Assembly (NCBI GenBank): GCA_905221605.1
Contig: CAJNDS010002191.1
Span: forward strand, 74,696-138,695
Length of the DNA: 64,000 nt
Direction of reading: 5' to 3'
Source of the DNA: Symbiodinium natans
Lineage: Eukaryota > Sar > Dinophyceae > Suessiales > Symbiodiniaceae
The position numbers and the translations under genes are program-made. Positions 31,909 to 43,439 of this stretch are shown here, piece by piece (position 1 is the stretch's first letter; each line of letters starts with the position of its first letter). The notes below the pieces were generated by a model. That model made no database searches and was not told where the DNA came from. It saw only the letters and a program-made list of their open reading frames with translations.

Positions 31909-32131
31909 CTGCCATACAGACAGAGAACCTTGTTAGATCATCACAAAAAAGACCCATTAAACCCTGAACCCTCTAATCGTTCTAAACCGTTTAGACGAGA
32001 AACCCCGAAGCCCTCCAAACCTCCTTGAACCCTAAGCCCGAAACCCTGAACCTTATAAACCTTCGAAACCCGAAAACCTTCAAGCCCGAAGCACTCCTTC
32101 ACCTCCCCCACCTCCCCCACCCTCCCCTCAC

Positions 32132-32197
32132 CTCTCCATCACGTCCTTCCAGACAGGACCCGGTTGAGACTTCAGCTCAGGTGCAGACTCGCTGCGC
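32132..32197 (-). CDS. exon
   Basis: Reads RSESAPELKSQPGPVWKDVM then ER between CAAAG|G and |GTGAGGGG. Clear donor; G-rich array on the acceptor side. Confidence 0.75.
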
Positions 32198-32720
32198 CTT
32201 TGGCGTTCGGGGCTTAGCTTCATGAGTGTAGGGTTTAAGGAGTTTAGGGTTTAGGGTTTGGGGGGGTCGGGAGTTGAGGAGTTTAGGGCTGTGGGGGTTC
32301 ATGAGTGTAGGGTCTACTCCCCTGCCCCTAATACTAAACCCCACCCTAATTTTGAATATCTTTTTTCCCGGACCCTCCCGGCACCCAGCCCAAAACTGAA
32401 CCTGTTTGAGAATTACGGGGGGGGGGGGGGGGGGTCGAGGGCCTCCGACCTTGAGTTCAGCCATTAGGGCTTTCAATTAGGATCTAGGGCTTAAGGCTCA
32501 GAGGATTTGCAGGGCTTAGGGCTCGAGGCTCAGAGGGTTTAATTAGGGTCTAGGGCTTAAGGCAACCCTACCTGCCCTGAACCCCCAAACCCCAAACCCT
32601 CTACTCCCTCCTTCTCTCCCAGGCTGCAGATTTCAGGCTTTAGGGTTTAGGCCCCCCCCTAATTGAAAAGATTTTTTCCGGCCGAGGCGACTTCTAGAAT
32701 TGCGGGGGGTGGGGGGGGTT

Positions 32721-32828
32721 TAGGTTTAGGGTTTAGGGTTTAGGGTTTAGGGTTTAGGGTTTAGGGTTTAGGGTTTAGGGTTTAGGGTTTAGGGTTTAGG
32801 GTTTAGGGTTTAGGGTTTAGGGTTTAGG
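32721..32828. repeat. telomeric array (TTTAGGG)n, about 15 units
   Basis: Perfect plus-strand array. Confidence 0.98.
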
Positions 32829-32829
32829 C

Positions 32830-33503
32830 TTCAGGGGGGGAGGGTCGGGGGAGGGGATCAAGGAGCTCCGGGGGCTTGAGGGGTGGCAGTGAGGGTTCTG
32901 GGGCTCGGGCTTTCAGGGGTTCAGGGTTTGGGAGCTAAGGGATTTTAGGGGGGAAGCTAGGGGTCTGGTAGCAATTTTAGGGGGGGAAACTAAGGGTCTG
33001 GTAGCTTAGAGGTGCAGGACATTGTAAGAGGTTTCGGGCTTTTGTGGTGTTACCGTTTAGGGGTCTTGGGCTTAAGGGGGGAGTTGGGGGATGGGAAGGG
33101 CTTCCGCATGTTCTAGGGGCGTTGGGGGAAGCTTCTAAACCCGAAACCCTAACCCCAAACCCAAAACCCTGAACCCGAAGAATTCCTTTTGCTCTTTGCT
33201 ATCAACCACCCCCAAACCCTAAACCCTGAACCCGAAACCCGAAACTCTATACGTAGACATGTCCTGAGATTCGGGGATATGAACTCGTACTTGTCTCAAA
33301 GAACCAAGAACTGGAGCTTCGGGGTTTTAGTAAACCTGCAGAGAAACACATACATTGTTAAATTTCATAAAAGCACACACACACACACACACACCTCTCT
33401 CTATATCTATATCTATCTATGTATATATATATATATAGAGAGAGAGAGAGACATCTTCGTGTGTGTATATATAATAAGCAATTTAGACGTAGACTATTGA
33501 GAC
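32830..33503. other. repeat-rich stretch without a convincing exon
   Basis: G-rich degenerate sequence, then a cluster of AC, AT and GA microsatellites at 33374-33470. No exon seen. Confidence 0.5.
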
Positions 33504-33588
33504 CTTTCGGCAAGCAGATCTCAGTCTCCGGCGCTAGCGATTTGGACGCCGAAGTCTCCAAGTCTCTGCTGACCTCTGAGACGTTCGC
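33504..33588 (-). CDS. exon
   Basis: Reads ANVSEVSRDLETSASKSLAP then ETEICLPK between CGTGCAG|G and |GTCTCA. Predicted helical start. Confidence 0.7.
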
Positions 33589-33875
33589 CTGCACGAAGTC
33601 ATGAAGGTCATGAACGTCCAAAACTGCGGGGCTTCAGACCCTAACCCACCTAATTGCTGTAAACCCTGAAACCCCATAAGCTCACGTCGAACCCCAAAGC
33701 CTGAGAGTTTTACAGTAAAGCCCCTCAAGCCCTGGAACCATATAGCTGAAATCCTGACTCCTAGAACCTTATTCACAAGCCAGAACCCTTTAATGCTCCA
33801 TGTGCGGGGCAGCAACATCCGGGGAACCGAACGAAAGGTGTAGCACCCTAAGCCCTAAACCCTAAACCCTAAAAC

Positions 33876-33937
33876 CATCTCCATGGGCCTCCCAAACTGC
33901 CATCAACGCTTGACGAAGGTCATTCGCCGATACCAGC
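33876..33937 (-). CDS. exon ending in a telomeric unit
   Basis: Reads LVSANDLRQALMAVWEAHGD between TTGCTTAG|G and |GTTTTAGGG. Telomeric sequence on both sides. Confidence 0.78.
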
Positions 33938-34581
33938 CTAAGCAACGGGTTCTAGGGTTTGGGGTTTAGCCCTGGAGCCTTGTTTGGTTTTGGGTTTGGA
34001 TTTTTGGGGTATGGAAGCCCAGATGCCCTAGGAGGCTCTGCCAGCCGCGCACAGTTAATTCAGGTTTCTCAGCTACATGCACGAGGGTATTCGCAGGAAG
34101 GGTTTAGGGTTTGCGGTTTTGAAGTGTTAAGCAGGAACACCTGCATATACTCAGACGGTTGGTCCCAGATGCAAAGCTTTGACAGTTCTTGACTTCACGA
34201 GGAACAGAGCAACAACCCCAAACCATAAACCCTAATTGAACCCTCAGCCCCCAAACCCCCAACCCCCAAATCCTAAAGCCCTAAACCCACCAACTCCGAA
34301 ACCCCCAAACCCCGAAACCCAAAAACCCCGAAACACCCAAACCACAAAAGCCCCACAACCCCAAAACACCTAAACCCTAAACCCCTACACCCCAAACATG
34401 TGAAAGGCCGGATACCCTTTGAACGGATACGCGGAGGGGAGCCTCTGAAGGCCAATGACAACCCCTTGCACAGGCTTAAGGGACCCTAAGCCCTAAACCC
34501 TAGACTTTCTAAACTTTTTAAACTTTCAAAACCCTAAACCCTAAACCCTAAACCCTAAACCCTAAACCCTATACCCTAAAC

Positions 34582-34658
34582 CAGGTCAAGGCGAGCCACT
34601 CTCGCTGCAGCTCCGTCTGCAGACACCTGGGCAGGATGAATTTGGCTTCTGCGAGGTC
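34582..34658 (-). CDS. exon ending in a telomeric unit
   Basis: Reads DLAEAKFILPRCLQTELQRE then WLALT, between CGAGCAG|G and |GTTTAGGG. Amphipathic helix pattern. Array 34540-34581 follows the donor directly; G-rich units lie upstream. One of the clearest examples of the arrangement. Confidence 0.82.
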
Positions 34659-35293
34659 CTGCTCGCTTCAGGGTTTCGGGTTTAGGGCTTAGGGTTGAGA
34701 CAGCTTGCCTAGGCTTCAGGATTCTGTATCCGAGAGCTCTTCCGGGCATCCTACATCCTACACTCTAAACCCTGAACCTTAGATCCTACACTTCTACACC
34801 CCTGAACTCTAAACCCTATACCCAAAACCTTAAGACCACCGCTTCCATTTTCCGATCTGGAGTGCAGACAAGACATTTAGGTTAAGACTCAGGTCCCCAG
34901 AACTCCACAGGTTACCGGGGTTCGACCCCTAGAAGGGACCCTTCATCATATTCTCCCAAATGACCTCTAAGTACAACTTATATAGTTCCTATATACCTAG
35001 GTATCCCCCAAAATATCCCCCCCCCCCCCAAAAAAAAAATACCCCCTAAGATCCCTCACAAGGGTCCCTCCTTTAAGTCACTTGAACAGACCTCCCGGAA
35101 GCCCGAGAGGGGACAAGGGTCCCAATTGCTCGTTGTTTTTTGGGGGGTGCTGCCTTGTAGTTTGGCTGCAACCTACTAATTTGTGTAGTTTGAATTTCAG
35201 GTATCAGAAGGCTCGACTCCGCAACTGCTGGCACGAGCTCGCATTCAGCAGGCTCTTGGGCAACATCTCTCCACCAACCCCGAGACCCGCAAC

Positions 35294-35392
35294 CCGAATC
35301 CGCCGATGGCCCTTCAAGTAGTATTGCCGACTGAGGAGCTCCGTCCTGTCTTCCATATTCCGGCTCAGGCGAGCCAAACGCTCGCTGCACAC
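35294..35392 (-). CDS. exon, helical
   Basis: Reads VCSERLARLSRNMEDRTELL then SRQYYLKGHRRIR, between CTGTAAG|G and |GTTGCG. Heptad-like; strongly charged. Confidence 0.8.
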
Positions 35393-35684
35393 CTTACAGG
35401 TCATGTGGAATGCAGAGTTCACCCTTAACTTTCGCACCCTGTGGAATCCCCCAGTTTAGGAGTTTGGGGTTTGGGGTTAGGGAAACCCTTCTGCGCCACC
35501 AAACTCTGAATCTCTGACCAAGTGCTTCAGAGGTTTTGGGCTTGAGGGCTTCGCCCTAAAGCGCCTTCAGAACCCTAAGCCCTAAGCCCTAAACCCCAAA
35601 CCCTAAACCCCAAACCCTAAACCTTAGGACCCTAAACCCTAAACCCTCCACCCTCAACCCTAAACCCTAAACCCTAAACCCCAC

Positions 35685-35750
35685 CTGGTGCGCCGTCATC
35701 TCCGTGGAGAGGAGGACGGTGCGAAGCCGACCGGCTTCGATGGAGGCGGC
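35685..35750 (-). CDS. exon, phase 0-0, bracketed by telomeric arrays
   Basis: Reads AASIEAGRLRTVLLSTEMTA then HQ (66 nt) between CCCGCAG|G and |GTGGGGTTTAGGG. C-rich array left, G-rich array right. Confidence 0.82.
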
Positions 35751-36790
35751 CTGCGGGTGTGGAGTTTCGTGCTTGTCTAAGGGTGTTTACATGGGCCCTT
35801 AGGGTTTAGGGTTTAGGGTTTAGGGTTTACGGTTTAGGGTTTTGGGTTTAGGGTTGAAGGTTGAGGGTTTAGGAGACGCATACTAGGGTAGTTACATGGG
35901 CCTTAATGTGTTCCCTTACCTCCTTCAAAGGGTTCTGAAGTACGGGACTTTGGCCGGTATAGGGTATCTCAGGAGTATTCGGGGTCCCCTCTCGAGGACC
36001 CGAGAGTAACCTAGGGATAGAAAGGGTTTAGGGTTTGTTTAGGGTTTGGGGTTTAGGGCTAGGAATAAACAGGGGGAGCCTTCACTTCATGTGAATAAAA
36101 GGGTACTTGGCGTTAAACCCTAAACCCCGACAGCTAAGTCCCGGAGCCCGAAATCAACGACGCTCGACCCCTAAATCCTAAAACCCCAAAACATAGGACT
36201 CCCACAGAGGAAAGCCACCTCAGCCCCAAACCTTCGTACGCAACACCATTCCGACAGCCTCCAGTACCCGTAGTATGAGGAGCCTCCAGAACCCGTAATC
36301 TGAGGAACTTTCCTTAAACCATCACTCTTAGGATACCTGTCACGATTTGAAGCATGCTCCAAACAGGAAAAAAGAGTAACCTAGGAATAAAAACGGGTGC
36401 CCTTTCTGGAAAACAAAGGCGCTTGTAAGGGAACCGAAGCCCGAAAAAACAGGAATATGTCCTAGAACATGATGCCTGCAGTACAAGGAATATTCCTTGC
36501 CGTGAACATCGAAGGATCGCGATGGGAAAATTGCGGAACACTCCTCAAGTACAAGGCTTCATCCCAGGAGCAACCTGGGATGACCTAGTCATTCAGAGAG
36601 GACCCTCTGTTTGCTCAAAATGCGTAAGGGAACCTAACCCCCAAACAAGGGAATCAAGGGAGTGCCTAAACCTCAAGACCCTACACCCCGGAACCCAAAA
36701 CCCCCAAAAACTCCCCAAAAGCCCTGAACCCTAAACCCGAAACCCTAAACGCCTAAAGCCCTAAGCCCGGACAGTCCATGGCGCGGTGAC

Positions 36791-36826
36791 CCGAGCCTCT
36801 TCCGCTCGGACTTTCCGCAAGTTTGC
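36791..36826 (-). CDS. exon
   Basis: Reads ANLRKVRAEEAR, 36 nt, between GGTCCAG|G and |GTCACC. Charged helix. Confidence 0.7.
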
Positions 36827-37328
36827 CTGGACCCAGACCCCTAAATCCTAAACCCTAAACCCTAAACCCAAAAACCCAAAAACCCTAAACCCGAAGCCTC
36901 AAGCCCTAAATTCTGGTTAGGGAATTTCAAAGCTTTCAGTTTTCTGGGCCTTGCGGGAGTTTTCACTCGGTCTAGGGTTGGGTGCTTAGATTCATGGGTG
37001 TAGGGTTTAGGGTTTAGGGCAATCTTAGAGTCGTCTTAAGCCCTAAACCTTATATCCCCTAAAGTTTAGGGTATATAAGGTTTGGGGCTTAAGACTGGTC
37101 TAAGATTTAGTGCTTTACGTAATTTGGACCTCATGGGACTTAGACTGCTCCTCCTTTCGGAAGGGAGCTTACAAAAAGCTAGGATGCAAAGCTCGGCTTG
37201 GCTTGAGCTTCAGTGGTTTGTGGTTTAGGGTTTAGGGTTTAGGGTTTGGGCCCTCTTTTTTGTTCCTAGTATAGTTGCTGAGCCCTGACTCTAAACCCTG
37301 AACCCTAGGCAGGGTATGATAATCTGGG

Positions 37329-37567
37329 TATTGAGCCCTAAACCCAAACCCTAAACCCTAAACCCTAAACCCTAAACCCTAAACCCTAAACCCTAAACCC
37401 TAACCCAAGGGGTATTATCATATGGGTGCTGGGCGACAAAGGCCGCGAGATAGGGATCCTCTTTGAACCCCAACCCTAAACCCTAAACCCTAACCCCTAA
37501 CCCCTAAACCCTAAACCCTAAACCCTAAACCCTAAACCCTAAACCCTAAACCCTAAACCCTAAACCC
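37329..37567. repeat. two telomeric arrays, C-rich
   Basis: Perfect (CCCTAAA)n at 37329-37394 and 37467-37567, separated by 70 bp. The first is flanked by a short inverted repeat (GATAATCTGGG / GGTATTATCATATG). Confidence 0.95.
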
Positions 37568-37604
37568 GAATTAAGGCCCTCCCTCTAGGCAATGGGACCC
37601 GCAC

Positions 37605-37654
37605 CTCAGTGGTGCAGACTTCGCCCTTGAGCCGCTGAATGTCCAGCTGTAGAC
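37605..37654 (-). CDS. exon, coiled-coil-like
   Basis: Reads LQLDIQRLKGEVCTTE between CCAAG|G and |GTGCGG. Confidence 0.7.
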
Positions 37655-38111
37655 CTTGGCAAGACCGTCTCTCTCTAGTGCACCGTGACTATGGGTTTTA
37701 TGTTTCTAGGGTGCAGAGTTTGGGGTTTGGGGTTTGGGGTGTTCGGGTTCGGGTTCCATGTCTTGAGGTGAAAGGATGGCTGTGAACCGCTGCTTGTAAC
37801 AAAATTCGAAGAATGGTGCCAGGCCCTACACCCTTAACCCTAAACCCTAAACCCTTAACCTGAACCCTGAACCCGCTGTCGAAAAGGATCCTGGAGAATT
37901 TTGGCTGCCAGGCTTAGGGTTCGAAGCACCGAAGGGTTTTTTGGTACCCCACCAATCGCACTAACTGTAATCCTTTTTGGGGTTGGTTGTACCCTAAACC
38001 CTTAACCCTAAGCCCTAAACCTTAAACCCTAAACCCGAAACCCTAAACCCTAACCCTGAACCCTTGAGAAGGGACAAAAGGGCACCACAAGGCTGAGCGA
38101 GCAGAACACAC

Positions 38112-38159
38112 CACTGCGGCTCTTTCCATCTCGGGGAGGACGCATGAGGCCAGCCGTAG
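38112..38159 (-). CDS. exon, phase 0-0
   Basis: Reads LRLASCVLPEMERAAV (48 nt) between TCTCCCAG| and |GTGTGT. Confidence 0.7.
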
Positions 38160-38523
38160 CTGGGAGAACGCAGGTGATTGACTACCGCTGCTCTGCAGCA
38201 TGGTAGCCCTATACACCCTAAACCCTGAACCCTGAACCCTAAAGCCCCAAATCTGTCCCCAACATCATCTTCCGGTTCCCTTTTTACTAAAGATCCCCCC
38301 TTTTAATAGGGACTCTTTTTCCCTGTAGGTCCATCCCCTATGCTCTATGCCCTTTCCAAGACCTTTCGAGCAACCCCCCCCCCCCTCCCGTCATGGTCCG
38401 AATGCCTCGCAACCGAGGCGCCCCCCCTCCCCCCCCCCGGTCATGGCCCGAATGCTTCGCAACCGAGGCGTGAGTTCTCACGAATATGGGTTTCGGGTTT
38501 AGGGTTTAGGGTTTACAGCTGAC

Positions 38524-38639
38524 CAGGGTCCAGCAGAACTCGAAGCGTCGGGGAAAAACGCCGGTAAAGCCATTCATGGCCAAATCAGCCGCAGAATCAG
38601 GAGCGACCCTTCGTGTCCTCAATACGTCCGCCAGGGACC
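38524..38639 (-). CDS. exon
   Basis: Reads SLADVLRTRRVAPDSAADLA and NGFTGVFPRRFEFCWTL; acceptor TTTAGGGTGCAG|G, donor GTCAGC. Here the telomeric units are in the opposite orientation to the usual pattern. Confidence 0.7.
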
Positions 38640-39233
38640 CTGCACCCTAAACCCTAGACCCTGCGTCGGTTGCTTGGGGCTTGCATCCTGATTCTTGGCC
38701 ATCGACCTCCACCCAAAGGCATATAGATGCATCTTCGGCTGTGTACTTTCGTCGTAGCCAAGACTCCCTGAAAGCCTTGCAACACGCTGTGAGTAACCCT
38801 ACGCTTCTTTTCGAAAGGCTTAATCCAAATGATGGCCCCTTTCTGGTTCTCCGTCAACGTTAGCAGCCCATTTGGGTTTCCGAAAGTAGGGGTACCTTCT
38901 TGGGGTCCTCAATCCTACTATTTCGGGGGTCTATTTTAGGGTCCCCAATTTTCGTCAACCCCAATTAGGTCAAGCCCAACATCCCCTCTGCGCATGGCAG
39001 TCTAGGCCGGATGCAATATGCCTTCTGGAGGAGCATTAACAGCAGTCCGGGCAGGGAATTCAGGAACGATAGGCTCCCAACAATCAGAAAAAAGGACCAC
39101 ATGAAACAACAAAAAAACCTTACACAATCTAGCTATTGAAGTAGTGGTTGTGGGGGAATGTAGGGAATGTAGGGTATGTAGGGAGGGCGAAATCTAAGGT
39201 GCATGTAGGGGTACCTCGTTCCTTATTTCCCTG

Positions 39234-39313
39234 CTAAGGCTCATCCTTCCCAGGCTCGGGAGCCTGTTGCGTCTCAAAGCCAAATCCTGGGATGGACTCC
39301 GGCGTGATGACGC
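39234..39313 (-). CDS. possible terminal exon with stop
   Basis: Reads VITPESIPGFGFETQQAPEP then GKDEP and a TAG at 39234-39236; acceptor CTCCAG|G at 39314-39315. If it is terminal it ends the gene whose exons lie to the right; a GC donor inside is an alternative. Confidence 0.5.
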
Positions 39314-40062
39314 CTGGAGGTGCAGTTTGGGCTTTTGGGGGCTCTAAACACGGGGTTCCTCGGGGGTTTCGCTGCCATCTCATCCTTCAGGGAGAGTAAG
39401 GAAATGCATTGGAGCCTTCAGGGACTTGCAGGACTTGCAAGGCTTTTAAATTCGGGCTGGGAGGGTTTAGGGAATTTGGTTGGTGGGGTTGATGTGTGTG
39501 TGTGCGCGCAACAAGCATGGGTTCGCACCCACTTGCAGAGGGACAGGGGCGGAGGGTGGGGAGCCCTGTCCAGCGAAGCTCCCCAACCCTCCCCAGGCAA
39601 ACGTACCTGCATGCTTGCCCATGGATCCTCGCGAGGATAGCTTGGGGAGCACCATCTCATTGTCTCATTTTCGTGCTGTGTGGCACAGCAAGGGCAAGAC
39701 CCACACCCTTACGCATCATCTTCATTCTGTTTTGCAGGCATGCCATTCCTGGTGTTTGGCGTGCCTTAGGAACCAAATTATCATTCGCCTTGATTGCCCA
39801 GTCTGTCAGGATGATGGTCTGTCACCTGTCCGTCTCATCAGATCAAGACAAATCAACGTGTGTGTGTGTAAATATCTCATTGCGGGTTGGGACGCCGTTT
39901 ACTGCTGAGGCACGATTACTGCTTTCAGTTTCCTGGTCTTGCCGTGGGAACAGACAGCCACTGTTCTGCAAATGTAGGCACGGAGGGGGTGTCGTTTCCC
40001 TAACACACGCTCTGAGCCAACCAGATAAGTCTTGTGGCCGAGTACGCATGTGCCACCACAAC

Positions 40063-40230
40063 CTGCCACAGCCCAAGCACAGGCGCCTGACGCGTAGCCC
40101 ACGCCCACGGCAGCAGCAGCGGCAAGGACCCCAGGGCTCATGGCTGCCCCGGCAGCTGCACCGGCAGCGGCGACGCCGAAGTCCAAGGCACCAGCCACGA
40201 GCCCCGTGCCCGCTGCCAACAGGCCCGTAC
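40063..40230 (-). CDS. exon, Ala/Gly-rich membrane-like segment
   Basis: Reads TGLLAAGTGLVAGALDFGVA, then a run of small residues including AAAGAAAGAAMSPGVLAAAA and AVGVGYASGACAWAVA. Acceptor CGGCGCAG|G, donor GTTGTG. Glycine-zipper-like spacing suggests one or two packed helices. It preserves very high GC3. The 316-codon plus-strand frame over it is its shadow. Confidence 0.7.
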
Positions 40231-40355
40231 CTGCGCCGGCTTATGCAGCAGGACATAGAGGGACTTTGCCTCTTGGGGGTTAATTATATCATAGTCGATA
40301 CATTGACAACCATCCAGAGATCATCACACCCTTCACCGGTGAGGATTCAAGAGAC

Positions 40356-40424
40356 TGCCGGCGCCAAGGCGCCCAACGCTGCATCGGCCGCCACAAAGGC
40401 GCCAGCTCCCAGCACCGTCTTGAC
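40356..40424 (-). CDS. exon next to a telomeric array
   Basis: Reads VKTVLGAGAFVAADAALGAL then APA, 69 nt, between GGGGCAG|G and |GTCTCT. The array 40441-40504 stands 16 bp upstream in gene sense. Confidence 0.75.
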
Positions 40425-40440
40425 CTGCCCCGAGGGTACA

Positions 40441-40504
40441 TGTTAGGGTTTAGGGTTTAGGGTTTAGGGTTTAGGGTTTAGGGTTTAGGGTTTAGGGTTT
40501 AGGG
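40441..40504. repeat. telomeric array (TTTAGGG)n
   Basis: Nine perfect units. Confidence 0.98.
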
Positions 40505-40550
40505 ATGATGGCCGAAATCTGAACGTTGCGAGGTCTCAGACTTCACGTGG

Positions 40551-40663
40551 CTAAAAAGTCTTTGAGTCCCTGAAGATGAAAGACGTCGTCGCCCCGAGAA
40601 TGCTAAAAGGTTGCTGCCTGAAGACTGAAAGTGAGTTCCAATCGGGGGCCTCGTCCGGGTATT
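40551..40663 (-). CDS. exon, possibly ending in a stop
   Basis: Reads YPDEAPDWNSLSVFRQQPFS then ILGATTSFIFRDSKTF and a TAG at 40551. The acceptor has a good pyrimidine tract (GCTTTTTGGCTCAG|). An internal GTCTTTC donor is an alternative that would avoid the stop. Confidence 0.6.
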
Positions 40664-41199
40664 CTGAGCCAAAAAGCTGAAACCATGAAAACCCTAAATC
40701 CATGAAATCCCTGAACCCTAAATGCCATCCAAACCCGAAGCTGTCCTTCTCTGACCGGAGCTTTGCAAAGAGACCCCCAAAACCCAAACGCTAAACCCAA
40801 ACAAAACCCCCCCGCTTAAATCACGAAAGTTCTTGAGCCGTACAGCTTTCCCTAAACCCTAGGGGCCAAAAACAACGAGGCCTAATAAAACACAAAAGCT
40901 CCGTAGACCCCTTAGTGTTTCGCTTCCCCAGCCACTTGTCTCCCTACAGCTCCGAGCCCAACATTCCTTTCAACTCCTAAACCCCAGCCTTCCACCCTAA
41001 ACCCTTCACCCCAGAATAACTTCCAGACGCTTAGCCCCCTCAATCGCAACCCTACGTCCCTATACCCCATCATCTCCTAAACCCCTCAACCCTACACCCT
41101 AAGCCCTAATTTCTAGACCCCCTCAACCCTTGATCCTAAACCCTAAACCCTTAATTCTAAACCCTAAACCCCCTTATCCCCTAGGCCTCAGCCCTCCAC

Positions 41200-41254
41200 G
41201 GGGGTGCGCCTGCTCCGCCTGCCTAAACGGCAGCTGCTCCGTATCGATCCTTAG
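41200..41254 (-). CDS. exon
   Basis: Reads LRIDTEQLPFRQAEQAHP between CTCGCAG| and |GTGGAG; another donor GTTTAGG lies inside. C-rich array left, G-rich units right. Confidence 0.65.
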
Positions 41255-41730
41255 CTGCGAGAGGCTCTTAGATCAAGCCAGAGTTCGGGAGGGCAGGAGG
41301 GTTTAGGATTTAGGGTTTTAGGGTTTTAGGGTTAAGGTTTTGGGGGTTTAGGGTTTCGGGGTTTAGGCTAGGGTTCAAGAGATTAGGGCAGGCAAGCCGA
41401 TGAATCTTGCGCCATGGGGTACTTGTGAAAAGGCACTGCTGTTGTATAATCCCTCTCATTTGCCCGAAGGATCAGCCTTCAGCTCGTTCCAGGGGCTTCG
41501 GATTTCAGAGCTTAGAGTGCTCAGTGTCCCAGATTCCTATACTGAAAAGCATCGCACGCCAGCGAGAGTCATCAGCAGGCTCATCAACCTAGACTTTAAA
41601 CCCCAATCGGCCCCTGAGAAGAATTGTGGAGCTTTGGGAGGAAGTTGTCTTGCTAGTGCTGGTTGCGATGCAAAGTCCTTGTGGTCAGGTGGTGTAAGAT
41701 TTGGGTTTAGGGTTTAGGGTTTAGGGTTTT

Positions 41731-41785
41731 CGCTGCGAGTGCGCTTCGACCCCCTCCATGAAGTGGTTGGGGGTCGGCGCATGAG
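41731..41785 (-). CDS. exon
   Basis: Reads AHAPTPNHFMEGVEAHSQRK; acceptor CATTGCAG| at 41786-41787; left border not fixed. Confidence 0.55.
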
Positions 41786-41919
41786 CTGCAATGCCCACCC
41801 TCCCACCCAAAATACAAACCTTGGACGGGTTTAGGGTTGTCTACCCCCCTACCCCCCTATCAAGGGGGGATATATGGTTTGGTAGAGCAGAACCCCCAAA
41901 ATGAGCAACCGTCAGCAGT

Positions 41920-42115
41920 CTCGACTCGTTTCCACTCAGCAGTTCTTCGAAACCTTTTCAAGGCTGGACGTTTAGCCCTTTCAGGATTGGCTGCGGCAAA
42001 AGCGGCAGGCTCGACTCGATTCCACTCCGTGGTCCCTGGAAGACTTTCAAGCCCTTTCAGGATTGGCGACGGCAAAAGCAGCAGGCTCGACTCGATTCCA
42101 CTCCGTGGTCTTAGC
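41920..42115. repeat. three tandem copies of a repeat of about 76 bp
   Basis: Each copy starts GCTCGACTCGATTCCACTC; copies 1 and 2 continue to CCCTTTCAGGATTGGC. Decayed and adjoining the 42-bp satellite. Confidence 0.85.
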
Positions 42116-42119
42116 AAAC

Positions 42120-43345
42120 TTTCAAAGCATGTTCAAACCCTTAATTTAAGCCTCCGGGCCTGTGTTTCTAAAGTCCCAAACCCTTAATTTAAGCCTCCGG
42201 GCCTTAATTTGAGGTTCCCCAACCCTTGATTTAAGTTTTACTAATTTAAGCATCCGGGCCTTAAACGTGGGTTCCCAAACTCTTAATTTAAGCTTCCGAC
42301 CCTTCATTTAGGTCCCCAAACCCTTATTTTAAGCCTCCGGGTCTTAATTTTAAATTCCGGGCCTTAATTTTAAATTCCCAAACCCTTGATTTAAGCTTCC
42401 GGGCCTGAATTTTAAATTACGGGCCTTAATTTTAAATTCCCAAACCCTTAATTTAAGCTTCCGGGCCTGAATTTTAGGTTCCCAAACCCTTAATTTAAGC
42501 CTCCGGACCTTTATTTTAAGGTCCCAAACCCTTAATTTAAGCCTCCGGGCCCTAATTTTAGGTTCCCAAACCCCTTATTTTAGGCCTCCAGGCCCAATTT
42601 TCTCAGGTTCCCAAACCTTTTATTTAAGCCTCCGGGCCTTAAACGTGGGTTCCCAAACCCTGAATTTAAGCCTCCGACCCTTCATTTTAAGTTCCAAAAC
42701 CCTTAATTCAAGCCTCCGGGCCTTAATTTTAGATTCCCAAACTCGTAATTTCAGCCCCCGGGCTTTAATTCTAGGTTCCTAACCCTTAATCCAAAACCCT
42801 TAATTTAAGCTTCCGAGCGGTAATTGTAGGTTCCCAAACCCATAATTTAAGGCTTAAATTGTAGGTTCCCAAATCCTTAATTTCGGCCTCCTGGCTTGAA
42901 TTTTAGGTTCCCAAACCCTTAATTTAAGCCTCCGGGCCTTGAAGGTGGGGCCAAACCCTTAATTTAAGCCTCCGGGCCTTAATTTTAAGTTCCCAAGCCC
43001 GTAATTTAAGCCGCTGGGCCCGGGCCTTAATTTTAGGTTCCCAAACCCTTAATTTAAGCCTCCGGGCCTTAATTTTAAGTTCCCAAACCCTTAATTTAAG
43101 CCTCCGGGCCTTAATTTTAGGTTCCCAAACCCTTAATTTAAGCCTCCGGGCCTTAATTTTCGGTTCCCAAACCCTTAATTTAAGCCTTCGGGCCTTGAAG
43201 GTAGGGCTTAAAGGTGGGCTCCCAAACCCTGAATTGAAGCCCCCGGGCCTTAATTTTGAGTTCCCAAACCCTGAATTTGAGCCTCCGGGCCTTAATTTCA
43301 ATTCCCAAACTCTTCATTTAAGCTTCCGGGCCTTCGTGAACCCAG
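42120..43345. repeat. 42-bp satellite, about 28 copies
   Basis: Unit CCCAAACCCTTAATTTAAGCC followed by TCCGGGCCTTAATTTTAGGTT. Copies vary by substitutions and small deletions; several half units are present. 42 is six times 7 and the unit begins like a diverged CCCTAAA dimer. On the minus strand it is open as a 14-residue repeat (RRLKLRVWEPKIKA), which produces a 125-codon frame at 42924-43301. Confidence 0.95.
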
Positions 43346-43439
43346 GAAAAGGATTTCAGGCGTCCCCGGTCGTTTGCACGAGGGTTTAGGGCTATCATTA
43401 TATAGGCTGACAGAAGCGGCCTATTCGAGTGCCGCGTGG

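Noticed and set aside
39496-40446. 316-codon plus-strand gene
   Set aside because: Overlaps two better supported minus exons, changes composition abruptly, and ends at a stop supplied by the telomeric array.
42924-43301. Gene for a 14-residue repeat protein
   Set aside because: The frame is a by-product of the 42-bp satellite; neighbouring copies break it and there is no start or splice context.
42120-43345. CRISPR array in the 42-bp repeat
   Set aside because: The repeat has no unique spacers; the whole period is conserved.
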